A stretch of DNA of 64,000 bases from Streptomyces cyaneochromogenes (lineage in GTDB: Bacteria > Actinomycetota > Actinomycetes > Streptomycetales > Streptomycetaceae). Location: positions 1,054,001 to 1,118,000 of the forward strand of contig NZ_CP034539.1 of the NCBI RefSeq assembly GCF_003963535.1, in the 5' to 3' direction. Shown here piece after piece: positions 1 to 8,400 of this stretch. Positions within the stretch are counted from its first letter, which is position 1, and each line of letters opens with the position of its first letter. A model generated the notes under the pieces. That model was given only the letters and a program-made list of their open reading frames with translations. It did not search any database and had not been told where the DNA came from. A program made the translations under genes and the position numbers.

Positions 1-1
1 C

Positions 2-1372
2 GAGGCTCTCATCATCTCCGGTTCCAAGCACCGCACGGAGGGCCTCGAGGAGGGCATGGGCTTCCGTATCGTCACCGGGCGCGGCACGCTGGTGCTGCCC
101 GGTGTGCAGGCGGTGCGCAAGCTGTCGCTCGACCTGAACGAGACCGAGTTGCAGGTGGACTGCGTGACCCATCAGGGCATTCCGCTGAAGGTGCGGGGCG
201 TGGTCATCTTCAAGGTGGGCGACGACTTCGTGTCGATCGCGAATGCCGCCCGCCGTTTCCTGGACCAGCAGAAGCTGATGTCGGAGCGGGTGCACAACGT
301 CTTCGCCGGTCATCTGCGGTCCATCGTCGGCGGATTGACGGTCGAGGACATGATCCGCGACCGGGAGAAGCTCACCGGGCAGACCCGGGCGGCGTGCGGT
401 ACGGAGATGGAGAAGCTGGGACTCATCGTCGACTCCTTGCAGATCCACGAGATCGAGGACCCGACCGGATACATCCAGAACCTGGCGATGCCGCACGCGG
501 CGGCCGTCCAGCGGGACGCGCGTATCGCGCAGGCGGAGGCGAACCGGCTGGCCACGGAGGCGGAGCAGCAGTCGTTCGCACGGATGGCCGAGGCGACCCG
601 GGACAGCGAGATCCTGCAGGCCGGCTACCAGGCCGAGCGCGACAAGGCGGGCGCCAGGGCCCGGCAGGCCGGTCCGCTGGCCGACGCGGCCGCCCGGCAG
701 GAGGTCGTCGTCCAGGAGACCCGGGTCGCCGAGCTGGAAGCACACCGGCGCGAGCAGCAACTCCAGGCGGACGTCCGCAAACCGGCGGACGCGCAGGCCT
801 ACGAGAAGCGCACGCTGGCCGAGGCCGAGCGCGACGCCCGGATCTCGGCGGCGCAGGCCAAGGCGAAGGAGACGGAGTTGTCGGCCGCCGCCGAGGCGAC
901 CCGGGTCAAGACGGCCGCGGGTGCCGAGGCCGAGGCGACGAAGACTCGCGGTGCCGCGACAGCCGCGGCGACCCGGGCCACCGGTGAGGCGGAGGCCGCC
1001 GCCGCGCAGGCCAAGGGTCTCGCACAGGCCGAGGCGACGAAGGCGAAGGGCCTCGCGGAGGCCGAGGCGATCAAGGCCCGCGCCGCCGCCCTGGCCGACA
1101 ACCAGGAGGCCGTGGTCGCCCAGCAACTGGCCGAGAACTGGCCGGAGATCGTCCGGGCCGGAGCCTCCGCCTTCGGAAACGTCGACAACATGGTGCTGCT
1201 CAACGGCGCCGACGGCATGGCGGACATGTTCGCCAAGGCGCTCACCATGGGCGGTACGGGTCTGGGACTGGCCCGGCAGTTGCTGGCGTCGATGAACCAG
1301 AACGGGCAGGCACCGAAGGAGACCTCGCCGCTGGGCGGGCTCGCTCAGAAGGTGCCGATGGGCGAGAAGTGA
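2..1372 (+). CDS. Flotillin / SPFH-domain membrane scaffold protein, 5' end missing
   Basis: The open frame runs into the left edge of the window, so the true start lies outside; 456 residues are visible. The first 170 or so residues match the SPFH/band 7 fold, including the stretch GFRIVTGRGTLVLPGVQAV. They are followed by a long alanine/glutamate-rich helical region (roughly residues 175-370) with repeated AEA(T/I)KA(K/R)G-like units, the typical flotillin coiled coil. The C-terminus is glycine/methionine-rich. Flotillins are membrane-associated scaffolds that organise lipid domains; the membrane-inserting N-terminus would be in the missing part. A strong hairpin beginning 56 bases after the stop may end its transcript. 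Family assignment is secure; the cellular role here is not visible. Confidence 0.9.
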   Translation, partial: EALIISGSKHRTEGLEEGMGFRIVTGRGTLVLPGVQAVRKLSLDLNETELQVDCVTHQGIPLKVRGVVIFKVGDDFVSIANAARRFLDQQKLMSERVHNVFAGHLRSIVGGLTVEDMIRDREKLTGQTRAACGTEMEKLGLIVDSLQIHEIEDPTGYIQNLAMPHAAAVQRDARIAQAEANRLATEAEQQSFARMAEATRDSEILQAGYQAERDKAGARARQAGPLADAAARQEVVVQETRVAELEAHRREQQLQADVRKPADAQAYEKRTLAEAERDARISAAQAKAKETELSAAAEATRVKTAAGAEAEATKTRGAATAAATRATGEAEAAAAQAKGLAQAEATKAKGLAEAEAIKARAAALADNQEAVVAQQLAENWPEIVRAGASAFGNVDNMVLLNGADGMADMFAKALTMGGTGLGLARQLLASMNQNGQAPKETSPLGGLAQKVPMGEK

Positions 1373-1432
1373 CCCTTCACGCGTAACCAGCAACCCTTCA
1401 CGCGTAACCAGGGACCTTCACGCACAACTCAC
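1372..1432. repeat. Three direct repeats with a 21-bp period
   Basis: Two exact copies of a 19-base unit beginning ACCCTTCACGCGTAAC start at 1372 and 1393, and a degenerate third copy (ACCTTCACGCACAAC) starts at 1414. The array fills the gap between the flotillin stop and the PemK-like start. The 21-bp period is two helical turns, which would suit a repeated protein-binding site, but simple tandem duplication explains it equally well. Confidence 0.75.
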
Positions 1433-1461
1433 GGGGGCAGCCCCTAAGGTGCCCCCGTGAG
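1428..1461. promoter_or_regulatory. Perfect 12-bp inverted repeat covering the PemK start codon
   Basis: CTCACGGGGGCA at 1428-1439 pairs perfectly with TGCCCCCGTGAG at 1450-1461 around a 10-base loop. The loop holds the only plausible ribosome binding site (TAAGG), and the GTG start at 1457 lies inside the right arm. As RNA it could hide the start codon and also terminate flotillin transcription; as DNA it could be an operator. Confidence 0.65.
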
Positions 1462-1903
1462 CACGTACACCGACGAGAACGCCCCCGGCCGCCACGGCCG
1501 CACCGCCACCACCGAAGCCGACCCCCGCGCGGTCGGCAAGGTGCGCACCGAGTACTCCCCCGCCCACGACGGCGACCCGGACCCCGGGGAGATCGTCTGG
1601 ACCTGGGTGCCCTTCGAGGAGAACGACGGGCGGGGCAAGGACCGCCCCGTGCTCGTGGTGGCCCGGGAGGCCGCCGGGACCTTCCTGGCCGTGCAGCTCT
1701 CCAGCAAGCGGCATGACGGGGATCGTGAATGGGTCGGGATCGGCAGCGGGCCGTGGGACCGGACGGGCCGCGACTCCTGGGTCGACGTGGACCGCATCCT
1801 CCGCCTGCACGAGCAGGGCATGCGCCGGGAGGCCTGCGCCCTGGACCGCGGGCGGTTCAACCTGGTCAGGCACCGGCTGCACGAGCGCTACGGCTGGACC
1901 TGA
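1457..1903 (+). CDS. PemK/MazF-like toxin-family protein
   Basis: The product is 148 residues, starting at GTG. After a polar N-terminal extension of about 40 residues comes a PemK/MazF-like core with GEIVWTWVPFEE, then the KDRPVLVVARE strand and the FLAVQLSSK segment typical of that beta-barrel fold. MazF/PemK toxins are sequence-specific endoribonucleases, normally encoded after an antitoxin. No antitoxin gene is adjacent here, so the protein may be an orphan or have a non-toxin role. The stop is 3 bases from the convergent PARG gene. Start choice rests on TAAGG seven bases upstream and on the lack of a better site. Family call is good; activity is uncertain. Confidence 0.75.
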   Translation: MSTYTDENAPGRHGRTATTEADPRAVGKVRTEYSPAHDGDPDPGEIVWTWVPFEENDGRGKDRPVLVVAREAAGTFLAVQLSSKRHDGDREWVGIGSGPWDRTGRDSWVDVDRILRLHEQGMRREACALDRGRFNLVRHRLHERYGWT

Positions 1904-1906
1904 TCT

Positions 1907-2731
1907 CTACCGCTGCGGCTGACGCTCCGGAAAAGCCCGAGCGAAAGCCGCGCGCACCGCGCTGTCCGGCGTGCGGTCCAGGATCCCGAACACCACGTGC
2001 TCGAACGCCCCGGCGAACCGCCCGCCGGGCCCGAGCAGCGCCCGGAACGCGCCCGCCACCTGCGCCGGGTCGTTCTGGAACACCCCGCAGCCCCACGCGC
2101 CCAGCACCAGCCGCCGGTACCCGTGCGCCGCGGCCGTCTCCAGCACCCGCTCGGCGCGTGCCGCGAGCGCCTGCGGCAGCTCGGCCGTGCGCTGCGGCGT
2201 CGTACGCCGGACGACTCCCGCGTTCGGCGCGGCGGCGGTCAGGAAGCCCGCGGTGTACGGCTCGTCCAGCAGACGGCCGCGGTCGTCGCGGAAGACGGGC
2301 ACGCCGGGTGAGTGAATGACACGGTCCGTGTAGAACGGGTCGCGGTGGGCGCGGTGGTGGTCGTAGAACTCACGGGCCTGGAGCAGGCAGGTGTACAGCG
2401 CCGAGCCGCGACACAGGGCCTCTTCCTGGGCCTGGGCGCCGTTCAGGTAACCACCGCCCGGGTTGCGGGCCGAGGCGAAGTTCAGCACGGCGGTGTCGCC
2501 GCCGAGGCGACGTGCGACTTCCAGGCTGCTCTCGCCCGTGACCTCGAAGAACGTCTCCGCCGCGGAAATCTCCGGCACCGGCACCGGGTCCGGCCCGACC
2601 ATCCGGGTACCGTCCCGTGCGGCCTCGATCGCCGCCGCGAGGGAGACCTCGTGGCCGTCCGGCGCGCGGTACCCGCCCGCCGCGACGATCTGTTCCGTCT
2701 GCTGCGCGAGGCCGCGCAGACGCGCGCTCAT
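1907..2731 (-). CDS. Microbial-type poly(ADP-ribose) glycohydrolase (TIGR02452/DUF2263 family)
   Basis: The 274-residue product contains the bacterial PARG signature: NFASARNPGGGYLNGAQAQEE has the GGG loop followed seven residues later by the catalytic QEE motif, at about residues 95-115. Downstream GAWGCGVFQNDP is the second macrodomain loop typical of this family. Bacterial PARGs hydrolyse ADP-ribose polymers or mono-ADP-ribose modifications. The gene is convergent with the PemK-like gene and divergent from egtA, from which 323 bases separate it. Length fits the family. Its substrate in this organism cannot be read from the sequence. Confidence 0.85.
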   Translation of the reverse strand: MSARLRGLAQQTEQIVAAGGYRAPDGHEVSLAAAIEAARDGTRMVGPDPVPVPEISAAETFFEVTGESSLEVARRLGGDTAVLNFASARNPGGGYLNGAQAQEEALCRGSALYTCLLQAREFYDHHRAHRDPFYTDRVIHSPGVPVFRDDRGRLLDEPYTAGFLTAAAPNAGVVRRTTPQRTAELPQALAARAERVLETAAAHGYRRLVLGAWGCGVFQNDPAQVAGAFRALLGPGGRFAGAFEHVVFGILDRTPDSAVRAAFARAFPERQPQR

Positions 2732-3054
2732 GGCGCCACCCCCGTGCGCGCCATGCCCGTGCGACCGCGGCGGCCTCGCGCGGCCTCCGTCGTAATCTCC
2801 CCCGTCGTGCTCACACCGGCATCCTGAGCGATGCTGGTCATGCGGTGCAACAGAGTTTCCCGAGCCCCACAGCCGATCGAGAAACGACCGGGAAAGCCCC
2901 TGCGAACGCCTGGAGAGCAGAGGTTACCGACCCGGAACGTGCCGGTACGCACCCTTGTGCGAAGCGGCGCGAGGGTCTTGGGTGGGACGAGTGTGCCGGC
3001 CCGCCCACAAGATCCGGGCCGGGCGGCATCGTGGACTCTCAGGAGGATCCCGAC
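2732..3054. other. Intergenic region between PARG and egtA
   Basis: This 323-base gap must hold the divergent promoters of the PARG gene and the egt operon. I see no convincing gene in it and no clear -35/-10 pair. The only firm signal is the ribosome binding site AGGAGG at 3041-3046, eight bases before the egtA ATG. Frames that extend egtA upstream of 3055 have no supporting ribosome binding site. Confidence 0.5.
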
Positions 3055-4359
3055 ATGTCAGATTCGGTGAGTGACTGTACGGAGCAGCCCCGCACCGCAG
3101 TCACCGAACCCGAGGTGGAAGCCCTGGTCAGGGGCATCTGCTTCAAGACCGGCCCGCCCCGCACCCTCGGGGTCGAAGTGGAATGGCTCGTCCACGAGCT
3201 GCGCGGCCCGCAGCTCCCCGTCACACCCGAACGACTCGAAGCGGCCTACGCCGCACTACGGACCGTGCCTCTGAGGTCGGCGCTCACCGTCGAACCCGGC
3301 GGTCAGCTGGAGCTGAGCTCCCCGCCCGCCACCTCGCTGATGGAGTGCATCGGTACCGTTTCCGCCGACCTCGACGCCGTCCGCGCGGTACTGCGCGGGC
3401 ACGATCTCGGTCTGGTCGGCCTCGGCAACGATCCCTGGCACTCGCCCCGCCGGTTCCTGCGTGAGCCGCGCTACGACGCCATGGAGGCGTCCCTGGACCG
3501 CGCGGGCCCGGCCGGCCGCGCCATGATGTGCACCTCGGCCTCCGTGCAGGTCTGCCTGGACGCCGGATACGAGGAGCCCGGCCCGCTCGGGCACGGGCGC
3601 CGCTGGTGGCTGGCGCACCAGCTCGGCGCGGTGCTGGTCGCCGCCTTCGCCAACTCCCCGCTCGCCGGGCGCGAGCCCACCGGCTGGCTCTCCACCCGGC
3701 AGCTGCTGTGGATGGAGATCGGCGCGGGCCGCGCGGGCGCACCCCCGCTGGACGGCGATCCGCGGGCCGCCTGGGCGCGGCACGTGCTGGACTCGCCGGT
3801 GATGTGCGTACGGCGCGACGGCGGCCCGTGGGACGTCCCGGACGGGCTGTCGTTCCGGGAGTGGACCAGGTCAGGGGTGCCCAGAACGCCCACGCACGAG
3901 GACCTCGACTACCACCTCACGACGCTGTTCCCGCCGGTCAGACCGCGTGGCCACCTGGAGCTGCGCATGATCGACGCGCAGCCCGGCGAGGACGGCTGGA
4001 TCGTGCCGCTCGCCGTGACCGCCGCGCTCTTCGACGACGCGAAGGCCGCCGAGACCGCCTACCGCGCGGTGAAGCCGCTGGCCGAGCGCGCCCTGTCGCT
4101 GCCCGCGCCGCACAATCCGCTGTGGATCGACGCGGCCAGATGCGGTCTCGCCGACCCCGAACTGCACGAAGTCGCCCTGGAGTGCTTCGCGGCGGCCCTG
4201 GAGGCGCTGCCCCGGCTGGGGGCGACGGCCGAGGTCAGGGACGCCGTGGCGGCGTACCACGACCGCTATGTCGTCAGGGGCCGCTGCCCCGCCGACGACC
4301 TGCTGGACGAGCTCTACGGCACGGACCGCACCCTGCACGGGAAGGACGACCGGACATGA
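3055..4359 (+). CDS. egtA: Ergothioneine biosynthesis glutamate-cysteine ligase EgtA
   Basis: The 434-residue protein belongs to the GCS2-like glutamate-cysteine ligase group of actinobacteria. LGVEVEWLVHE near residue 45 holds the acidic metal-binding residues, and the PGGQLELSSPP segment the substrate and nucleotide region. EgtA makes gamma-glutamylcysteine, the sulfur donor consumed by EgtB. The ATG has AGGAGG eight bases upstream. The stop overlaps the egtB start as ATGA, so it is the first gene of a tightly coupled egtABCD operon. The identity is fixed more by the operon than by the sequence alone, since related ATP-grasp-like ligases look similar. Confidence 0.92.
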   Translation: MSDSVSDCTEQPRTAVTEPEVEALVRGICFKTGPPRTLGVEVEWLVHELRGPQLPVTPERLEAAYAALRTVPLRSALTVEPGGQLELSSPPATSLMECIGTVSADLDAVRAVLRGHDLGLVGLGNDPWHSPRRFLREPRYDAMEASLDRAGPAGRAMMCTSASVQVCLDAGYEEPGPLGHGRRWWLAHQLGAVLVAAFANSPLAGREPTGWLSTRQLLWMEIGAGRAGAPPLDGDPRAAWARHVLDSPVMCVRRDGGPWDVPDGLSFREWTRSGVPRTPTHEDLDYHLTTLFPPVRPRGHLELRMIDAQPGEDGWIVPLAVTAALFDDAKAAETAYRAVKPLAERALSLPAPHNPLWIDAARCGLADPELHEVALECFAAALEALPRLGATAEVRDAVAAYHDRYVVRGRCPADDLLDELYGTDRTLHGKDDRT

Positions 4360-5672
4360 CCGACCCCGCCCACGACGTCGACACCCTCCGCGAGCGGGCT
4401 TTGACCACCCTCACCACCGCCCGTGCCCGGACGAGCCTGCTGACTTCCTGCGTCGAGGACCCCGACCTCACCGCCCAGCACTCGCCGCTGATGTCCCCGC
4501 TGGTGTGGGACCTCGCGCACATCGGCAACCAGGAGGAGCAGTGGCTGCTCAGGACGGTCGCCGGACGGGAGGCGATACGGCCCGAGATCGACGGCATCTA
4601 CGACGCCTTCGAGCATCCCCGGGCCGAACGCCCCTCGCTGCCGCTGCTGCCGCCGGCCGAGGCCCGGCACTACGCGGCCGAGGTGCGCGGCCGCGTCCTT
4701 GACCTGCTGGAGAGCACCGCGTTCCACGGGACACGGCTGACCGAGGCGGGCTTCGCCTTCGGGATGATCGCGCAGCACGAGCAGCAGCACGACGAGACGA
4801 TGCTGATCACACATCAGCTCCGCAAGGGCCCGCAGGCCCTGCACGCCCCGGACCCGGAACCGGCGCCCCTGGTCACGGGACCGTCCGAAGTGCTGGTGCC
4901 CGGCGGCCCGTTCACCATGGGCACCTCCACCGAACCGTGGGCGCTGGACAACGAACGCCCGGCGCACCGGCGCGAGGTGCCGGCGTTCTACATCGACACG
5001 ACCCCGGTGACGAACGCCGCGTACCAGGCGTTCATCGCGGACGGCGGCTACGACGACGACCGCTGGTGGACGCCGGAGGGCTGGGCGCACGTCCGGCAGC
5101 ACTCCCTCCACGCCCCGCTGTTCTGGCGCCGGGACGGCAAGCAGTGGCTGCGCCGCCGCTTCGGCGTCACCGAGGTCGTACCGCCCGACGAGCCCGTCCT
5201 GCACGTGTGCTGGTACGAGGCCGACGCCTACGCCCGCTGGGCCGGACGCCGGCTGCCCACCGAGGCCGAGTGGGAGAAGGCGGCCCGGCACGACCCGGCG
5301 GGCGACCGCTCGATGCGCTACCCGTGGGGCGACGCCGATCCGGAGCCCGAGCACGCCAACCTCGGCCAGCGTCACCTGCGCCCGGCGCCGGCCGGCAGCT
5401 ACCCCGAGGGTGAGTCGCCGCTCGGCGTACGGCAGCTGATCGGTGACGTGTGGGAGTGGACGGCGAGCGACTTCGCGCCGTACCCGGGTTTCCAGGCGTT
5501 CCCGTACAAGGAGTACTCGGAGGTGTTCTTCGGCCCCGAGTACAAGGTGCTGCGCGGCGGTTCGTTCGCGGTGGACGCGGTCGCCTGCCGGGGCACCTTC
5601 CGCAACTGGGACTACCCGATCCGGCGGCAGATCTTCTCCGGGTTCCGTACCGCCCGTTCGGGAGACGTCTGA
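4356..5672 (+). CDS. egtB: Iron-dependent sulfoxide synthase EgtB
   Basis: The 438-residue protein has an N-terminal DinB_2-like four-helix domain (residues 10-165) with the HX3HXE iron-binding motif HEQQHDE near residue 140 and an earlier histidine in WDLAHIGN. A C-terminal formylglycine-generating-enzyme-type domain follows (about 180-435), seen in GGPFTMGT, RLPTEAEWEKAAR and VLRGGSFA. EgtB joins hercynine and gamma-glutamylcysteine by oxygen-dependent C-S bond formation. The start overlaps egtA by four bases and the stop overlaps egtC by one base (TGATG), so translation is coupled at both ends. All signature residues are present and the length is normal. Confidence 0.95.
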   Translation: MTDPAHDVDTLRERALTTLTTARARTSLLTSCVEDPDLTAQHSPLMSPLVWDLAHIGNQEEQWLLRTVAGREAIRPEIDGIYDAFEHPRAERPSLPLLPPAEARHYAAEVRGRVLDLLESTAFHGTRLTEAGFAFGMIAQHEQQHDETMLITHQLRKGPQALHAPDPEPAPLVTGPSEVLVPGGPFTMGTSTEPWALDNERPAHRREVPAFYIDTTPVTNAAYQAFIADGGYDDDRWWTPEGWAHVRQHSLHAPLFWRRDGKQWLRRRFGVTEVVPPDEPVLHVCWYEADAYARWAGRRLPTEAEWEKAARHDPAGDRSMRYPWGDADPEPEHANLGQRHLRPAPAGSYPEGESPLGVRQLIGDVWEWTASDFAPYPGFQAFPYKEYSEVFFGPEYKVLRGGSFAVDAVACRGTFRNWDYPIRRQIFSGFRTARSGDV

Positions 5673-6469
5673 TGTGCCGTCATCTGGCGTATCTGGGCCC
5701 CGAGGAGCCGCTCGGCCGGCTCCTCGTGGAGCCCGCGCACGGGCTGTACCGCCAGTCGTGGGCGCCTCGGCGGCAGCGGTACGGGACCGTCAACGCCGAT
5801 GGTTTCGGGGTCGGTTGGTACGCCGAGGGGGACCCGGTGCCGGCGCGGTACCGCCGGGCCGGGCCCATCTGGGCGGACCTGTCCTTCGCCGACCTGGCCC
5901 GGGCGGTGCGCAGCACCGCGCTGCTCGCCGCCGTACGGGACGCGACGGTGGCGGGCGCCGACGGGGAGGCCGCGGCGGCGCCTTTCGCCGCGGGTCCCTG
6001 GCTTTTCAGCCACAACGGCGCCGTGAAGGGCTGGCCCGACTCGCTCGCGCCGCTCGTCCCGAGCCTGCCCGCCGTGGACCTGCTGTCGCTGGAGGCGCGC
6101 AACGACTCGGCGCTGGTCTGGGCGCTGGTCCTGGCGCGACTGCGCGGCGGTGACGACGAGGCGCAGGCGCTGGCCGACACGGTCCTGGAGGTCGCCGAGG
6201 CGGCCCCGGGCTCCCGGCTCAACCTGCTGCTCACCAACGGCGAGACCATCACCGCGACGGCCTGGGGCGACACCCTCTGGTATCTGACCCGGCCCGGCGG
6301 CGGCACCGTCGTGGCCTCCGAGCCCTACGACGACGACCCGCACTGGCAGGAGGTCCCCGACCGCACCCTGCTGGCGGCCGGCCGCACCGACGTACTGCTC
6401 ACCCCGCTCAAGGAACCGAGCGACGCGACTCCACCCTCACCCGCACGACCGAAGGAGCCCAGCACGTGA
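5672..6469 (+). CDS. egtC: Gamma-glutamyl-hercynylcysteine sulfoxide hydrolase EgtC
   Basis: The product is 265 residues and begins [14 protein letters not shown]. Cysteine 2 is the expected N-terminal nucleophile of class II glutamine-amidotransferase-fold hydrolases. [11 protein letters not shown] and [13 protein letters not shown] are further family motifs lining the active site. EgtC removes the gamma-glutamyl group from the EgtB product. The start shares one base with the egtB stop, and the stop overlaps the egtD GTG start as GTGA. In-frame open sequence continues upstream of 5672, but the requirement for Cys2 fixes the start. Confidence 0.95.
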   Translation: MCRHLAYLGPEEPLGRLLVEPAHGLYRQSWAPRRQRYGTVNADGFGVGWYAEGDPVPARYRRAGPIWADLSFADLARAVRSTALLAAVRDATVAGADGEAAAAPFAAGPWLFSHNGAVKGWPDSLAPLVPSLPAVDLLSLEARNDSALVWALVLARLRGGDDEAQALADTVLEVAEAAPGSRLNLLLTNGETITATAWGDTLWYLTRPGGGTVVASEPYDDDPHWQEVPDRTLLAAGRTDVLLTPLKEPSDATPPSPARPKEPST

Positions 6470-7428
6470 GTCCGTTCCTCCTCACCCGCACCCTGCCCGA
6501 GGACGCCACGGACGCCGCACTGCGCGCCGATGTCCTGAAGGGCCTGACGGGCACGCCCAAGACGCTTCCGCCGAAGTGGTTCTACGACGCGCAGGGCAGC
6601 GAACTGTTCGAGCAGATCACCGAGTTGCCCGAGTACTACCCGACCCGCGCGGAGCGCGAGATCCTCGTCGACCGGGCCGGCGAGATCGCCGCGGCCACCG
6701 GCGCCCGCACCCTGGTCGAGCTGGGCTCCGGCTCCTCGGAGAAGACGCGGTACCTGATCGACGCGCTGGCCGGGCTGCACACGTACGTGCCGGTCGACGT
6801 CAGCGAGAGTGCGCTCACGCAGGCCGGGCAGGCGCTCGTCGAGGAGCGGCCGGGGCTGGACGTGCATGCCCTGATAGCCGACTTCACCCGCGGGATGGCC
6901 CTGCCGGACACGCCGGGGCCCCGGCTGGTGGCGTTCCTCGGCGGCACGATCGGCAATCTGCTGCCGGCCGAGCGCGCGGCGTTCCTCGCCTCGGCGCGCG
7001 GTCTGCTCGCCCCCGGTGACGCGCTGCTGCTCGGGACGGACCTGGTGAAGGACGAGAAGGTCCTGGTCGAGGCGTACGACGACGCGGCCGGAGTGACGGC
7101 CGCCTTCAACAAGAACGTCCTGGCCGTGATCAACCGCGAGTTGGGCGCCGACTTCGATCCCGGCGCCTTCGACCACGTGGCGCTGTGGGACACCCGCAAC
7201 GAGTGGATCGAGATGCGGCTGCGCTCGCTGACCGCGCAGACGGTGAAGGTGCCCGCGCTCGACCTCGCCGTGGACTTCGCGGCGGGCGAGGAGATGCGCA
7301 CCGAGGTGTCGGCGAAGTTCCGGAAGGAGGGTGTGGGCGCGGAACTGTCGGCGGCCGGGCTGGAACTGGCGCACTGGTGGACGGACGGTGCGGCCCGCTT
7401 CGCGCTGTCACTGAGCGTGGCGCGGTGA
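6466..7428 (+). CDS. egtD: L-histidine N-alpha-methyltransferase EgtD
   Basis: This 320-residue SAM-dependent methyltransferase (Methyltransf_33 fold) converts histidine to hercynine, the first committed ergothioneine intermediate. Family motifs include [27 protein letters not shown] in pieces near residue 38 onward, the SAM loop [12 protein letters not shown] near 85, and FLGGTIGNL near 155. The GTG start overlaps egtC by four bases. No egtE (pyridoxal-phosphate sulfoxide lyase) follows, so the last step is presumably encoded elsewhere. Next downstream is dodecin, 90 bases away, with its own ribosome binding site. Confidence 0.95.
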   Translation: MSPFLLTRTLPEDATDAALRADVLKGLTGTPKTLPPKWFYDAQGSELFEQITELPEYYPTRAEREILVDRAGEIAAATGARTLVELGSGSSEKTRYLIDALAGLHTYVPVDVSESALTQAGQALVEERPGLDVHALIADFTRGMALPDTPGPRLVAFLGGTIGNLLPAERAAFLASARGLLAPGDALLLGTDLVKDEKVLVEAYDDAAGVTAAFNKNVLAVINRELGADFDPGAFDHVALWDTRNEWIEMRLRSLTAQTVKVPALDLAVDFAAGEEMRTEVSAKFRKEGVGAELSAAGLELAHWWTDGAARFALSLSVAR

Positions 7429-7518
7429 CGGACGGCTCGCGCGATGTGCCGCCTTGGGGCACGGTGGAGTGACGTGTGACGAAGCCGCCACGGTGGAGTC
7501 ACGGGAGAGGAGCACCCC

Positions 7519-7734
7519 ATGTCGAACCACACCTACCGGGTCACGGACATCGTCGGTACTTCGCCCGAGGGCGTGGACCAGGCCATTCGCAACGGCATCA
7601 CGCGCGCCTCGCAGACCCTGCGCAATCTGGACTGGTTCGAGGTGGTCGAGGTCCGCGGCCAGCTCGACAACGGGGACATCGCACACTGGCAGGTGACCAT
7701 GAAGGTCGGCTTCCGCCTTGAGGACGCCGAGTAG
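7519..7734 (+). CDS. Dodecin family flavin-binding protein
   Basis: The 71-residue product matches dodecin in length and sequence: TYRVTDIVGTSPEGVDQAI at the N-terminus, then LRNLDWFEVVEVRGQ, which contains the tryptophan that stacks on the flavin, and HWQVTMKVGFRLED at the end. Dodecins form dodecamers that store flavin or coenzyme A and limit flavin photochemistry. GAGAGGAG sits just before the ATG. It lies after the ergothioneine operon and before a terminator, so it may be read from the egt promoter or from the short gap upstream, which holds a repeated CACGGTGGAGT word. Confidence 0.93.
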   Translation: MSNHTYRVTDIVGTSPEGVDQAIRNGITRASQTLRNLDWFEVVEVRGQLDNGDIAHWQVTMKVGFRLEDAE

Positions 7735-7759
7735 GACGGGGAACGTCCGCCCCCCGTCC
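7734..7759 (+). terminator. Hairpin terminator after dodecin
   Basis: GGACGGGG at 7734-7741 pairs with CCCCGTCC at 7752-7759 around a 10-base loop, starting at the last base of the dodecin stop. It lacks a long T run, as is usual in Streptomyces. Confidence 0.6.
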
Positions 7760-7816
7760 ACTCCTGCACTCCTGCCGGGCGGCCCTCCCGGTCCCGCCGG
7801 ACAGCCGACCCGGCCC

Positions 7817-8308
7817 TCAGGTCCGCCCCTCCTGCTCCTGCGCCACCTTCAGCGCGGCGGACGGGGCGGTCCAGCGCGCCCGTACGACGGAGAAGCCGGC
7901 CCGTTCGGCGTCCTCGCAGACCAGCTCGTCGTCGTCCACGAGCACCCGGATGTCCCGGGTGCGGGCGAGGCGGCGCAGGGTCTCCAGCTTGGTACGCCGG
8001 GCGGGCCGGCGGTCGTCGTTGCGCCGCATGTGCACACGTCCTTCGGGCAGTTTGTGCGCGGCGAGCCAGTCGAGCGTGTCGCGCCGGCAGCGCTCGGGCC
8101 GCCCGGTCAGATAGCGGACCTCGCACTCCTTCGCGCACTCCAGCGCCAGCGCGATGCCCTCCATGAGGGGCGGGTCCTGCGGGGCGGCCGCGAAGAAGGC
8201 GTCCCAGTCGCGGGGCTTGCGCTCCAGGAAATGCTGCCGGTGTGCCGTGTCGGCGAGGGTGTTGTCCAGGTCGAACACGGCGAGGGGGCGTGCGCTGCTG
8301 TCGGTCAC
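7817..8308 (-). CDS. HAD-superfamily hydrolase, polynucleotide-phosphatase-like
   Basis: The 163-residue product starting at GTG 8308 has the HAD motif I VFDLDNTLADT near residue 12, motif II in RYLTGRPERCR, and the acidic motif IV LVDDDELV. The compact arrangement without a large cap domain resembles HAD phosphatases of the T4 polynucleotide kinase 3'-phosphatase type. The in-frame sequence upstream of 8308 is arginine-rich and unsupported, so the shorter form is chosen. The gene is convergent with dodecin; the substrate is unknown. Confidence 0.75.
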   Translation of the reverse strand: MTDSSARPLAVFDLDNTLADTAHRQHFLERKPRDWDAFFAAAPQDPPLMEGIALALECAKECEVRYLTGRPERCRRDTLDWLAAHKLPEGRVHMRRNDDRRPARRTKLETLRRLARTRDIRVLVDDDELVCEDAERAGFSVVRARWTAPSAALKVAQEQEGRT

Positions 8309-8400
8309 ACGCCTCACCCTAGACGGGCCGCGCACCCCGGCAACCTTCGCGCGCCGGGCGGCCACTGCTGTGCGACAGGGCACGCAGGCGGAGGCGGGAG

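Noticed and set aside
1457..2731. PemK-like and PARG genes as a toxin-antitoxin pair
   Set aside because: They are convergent with separate promoters, and neither is known as the antitoxin of the other.
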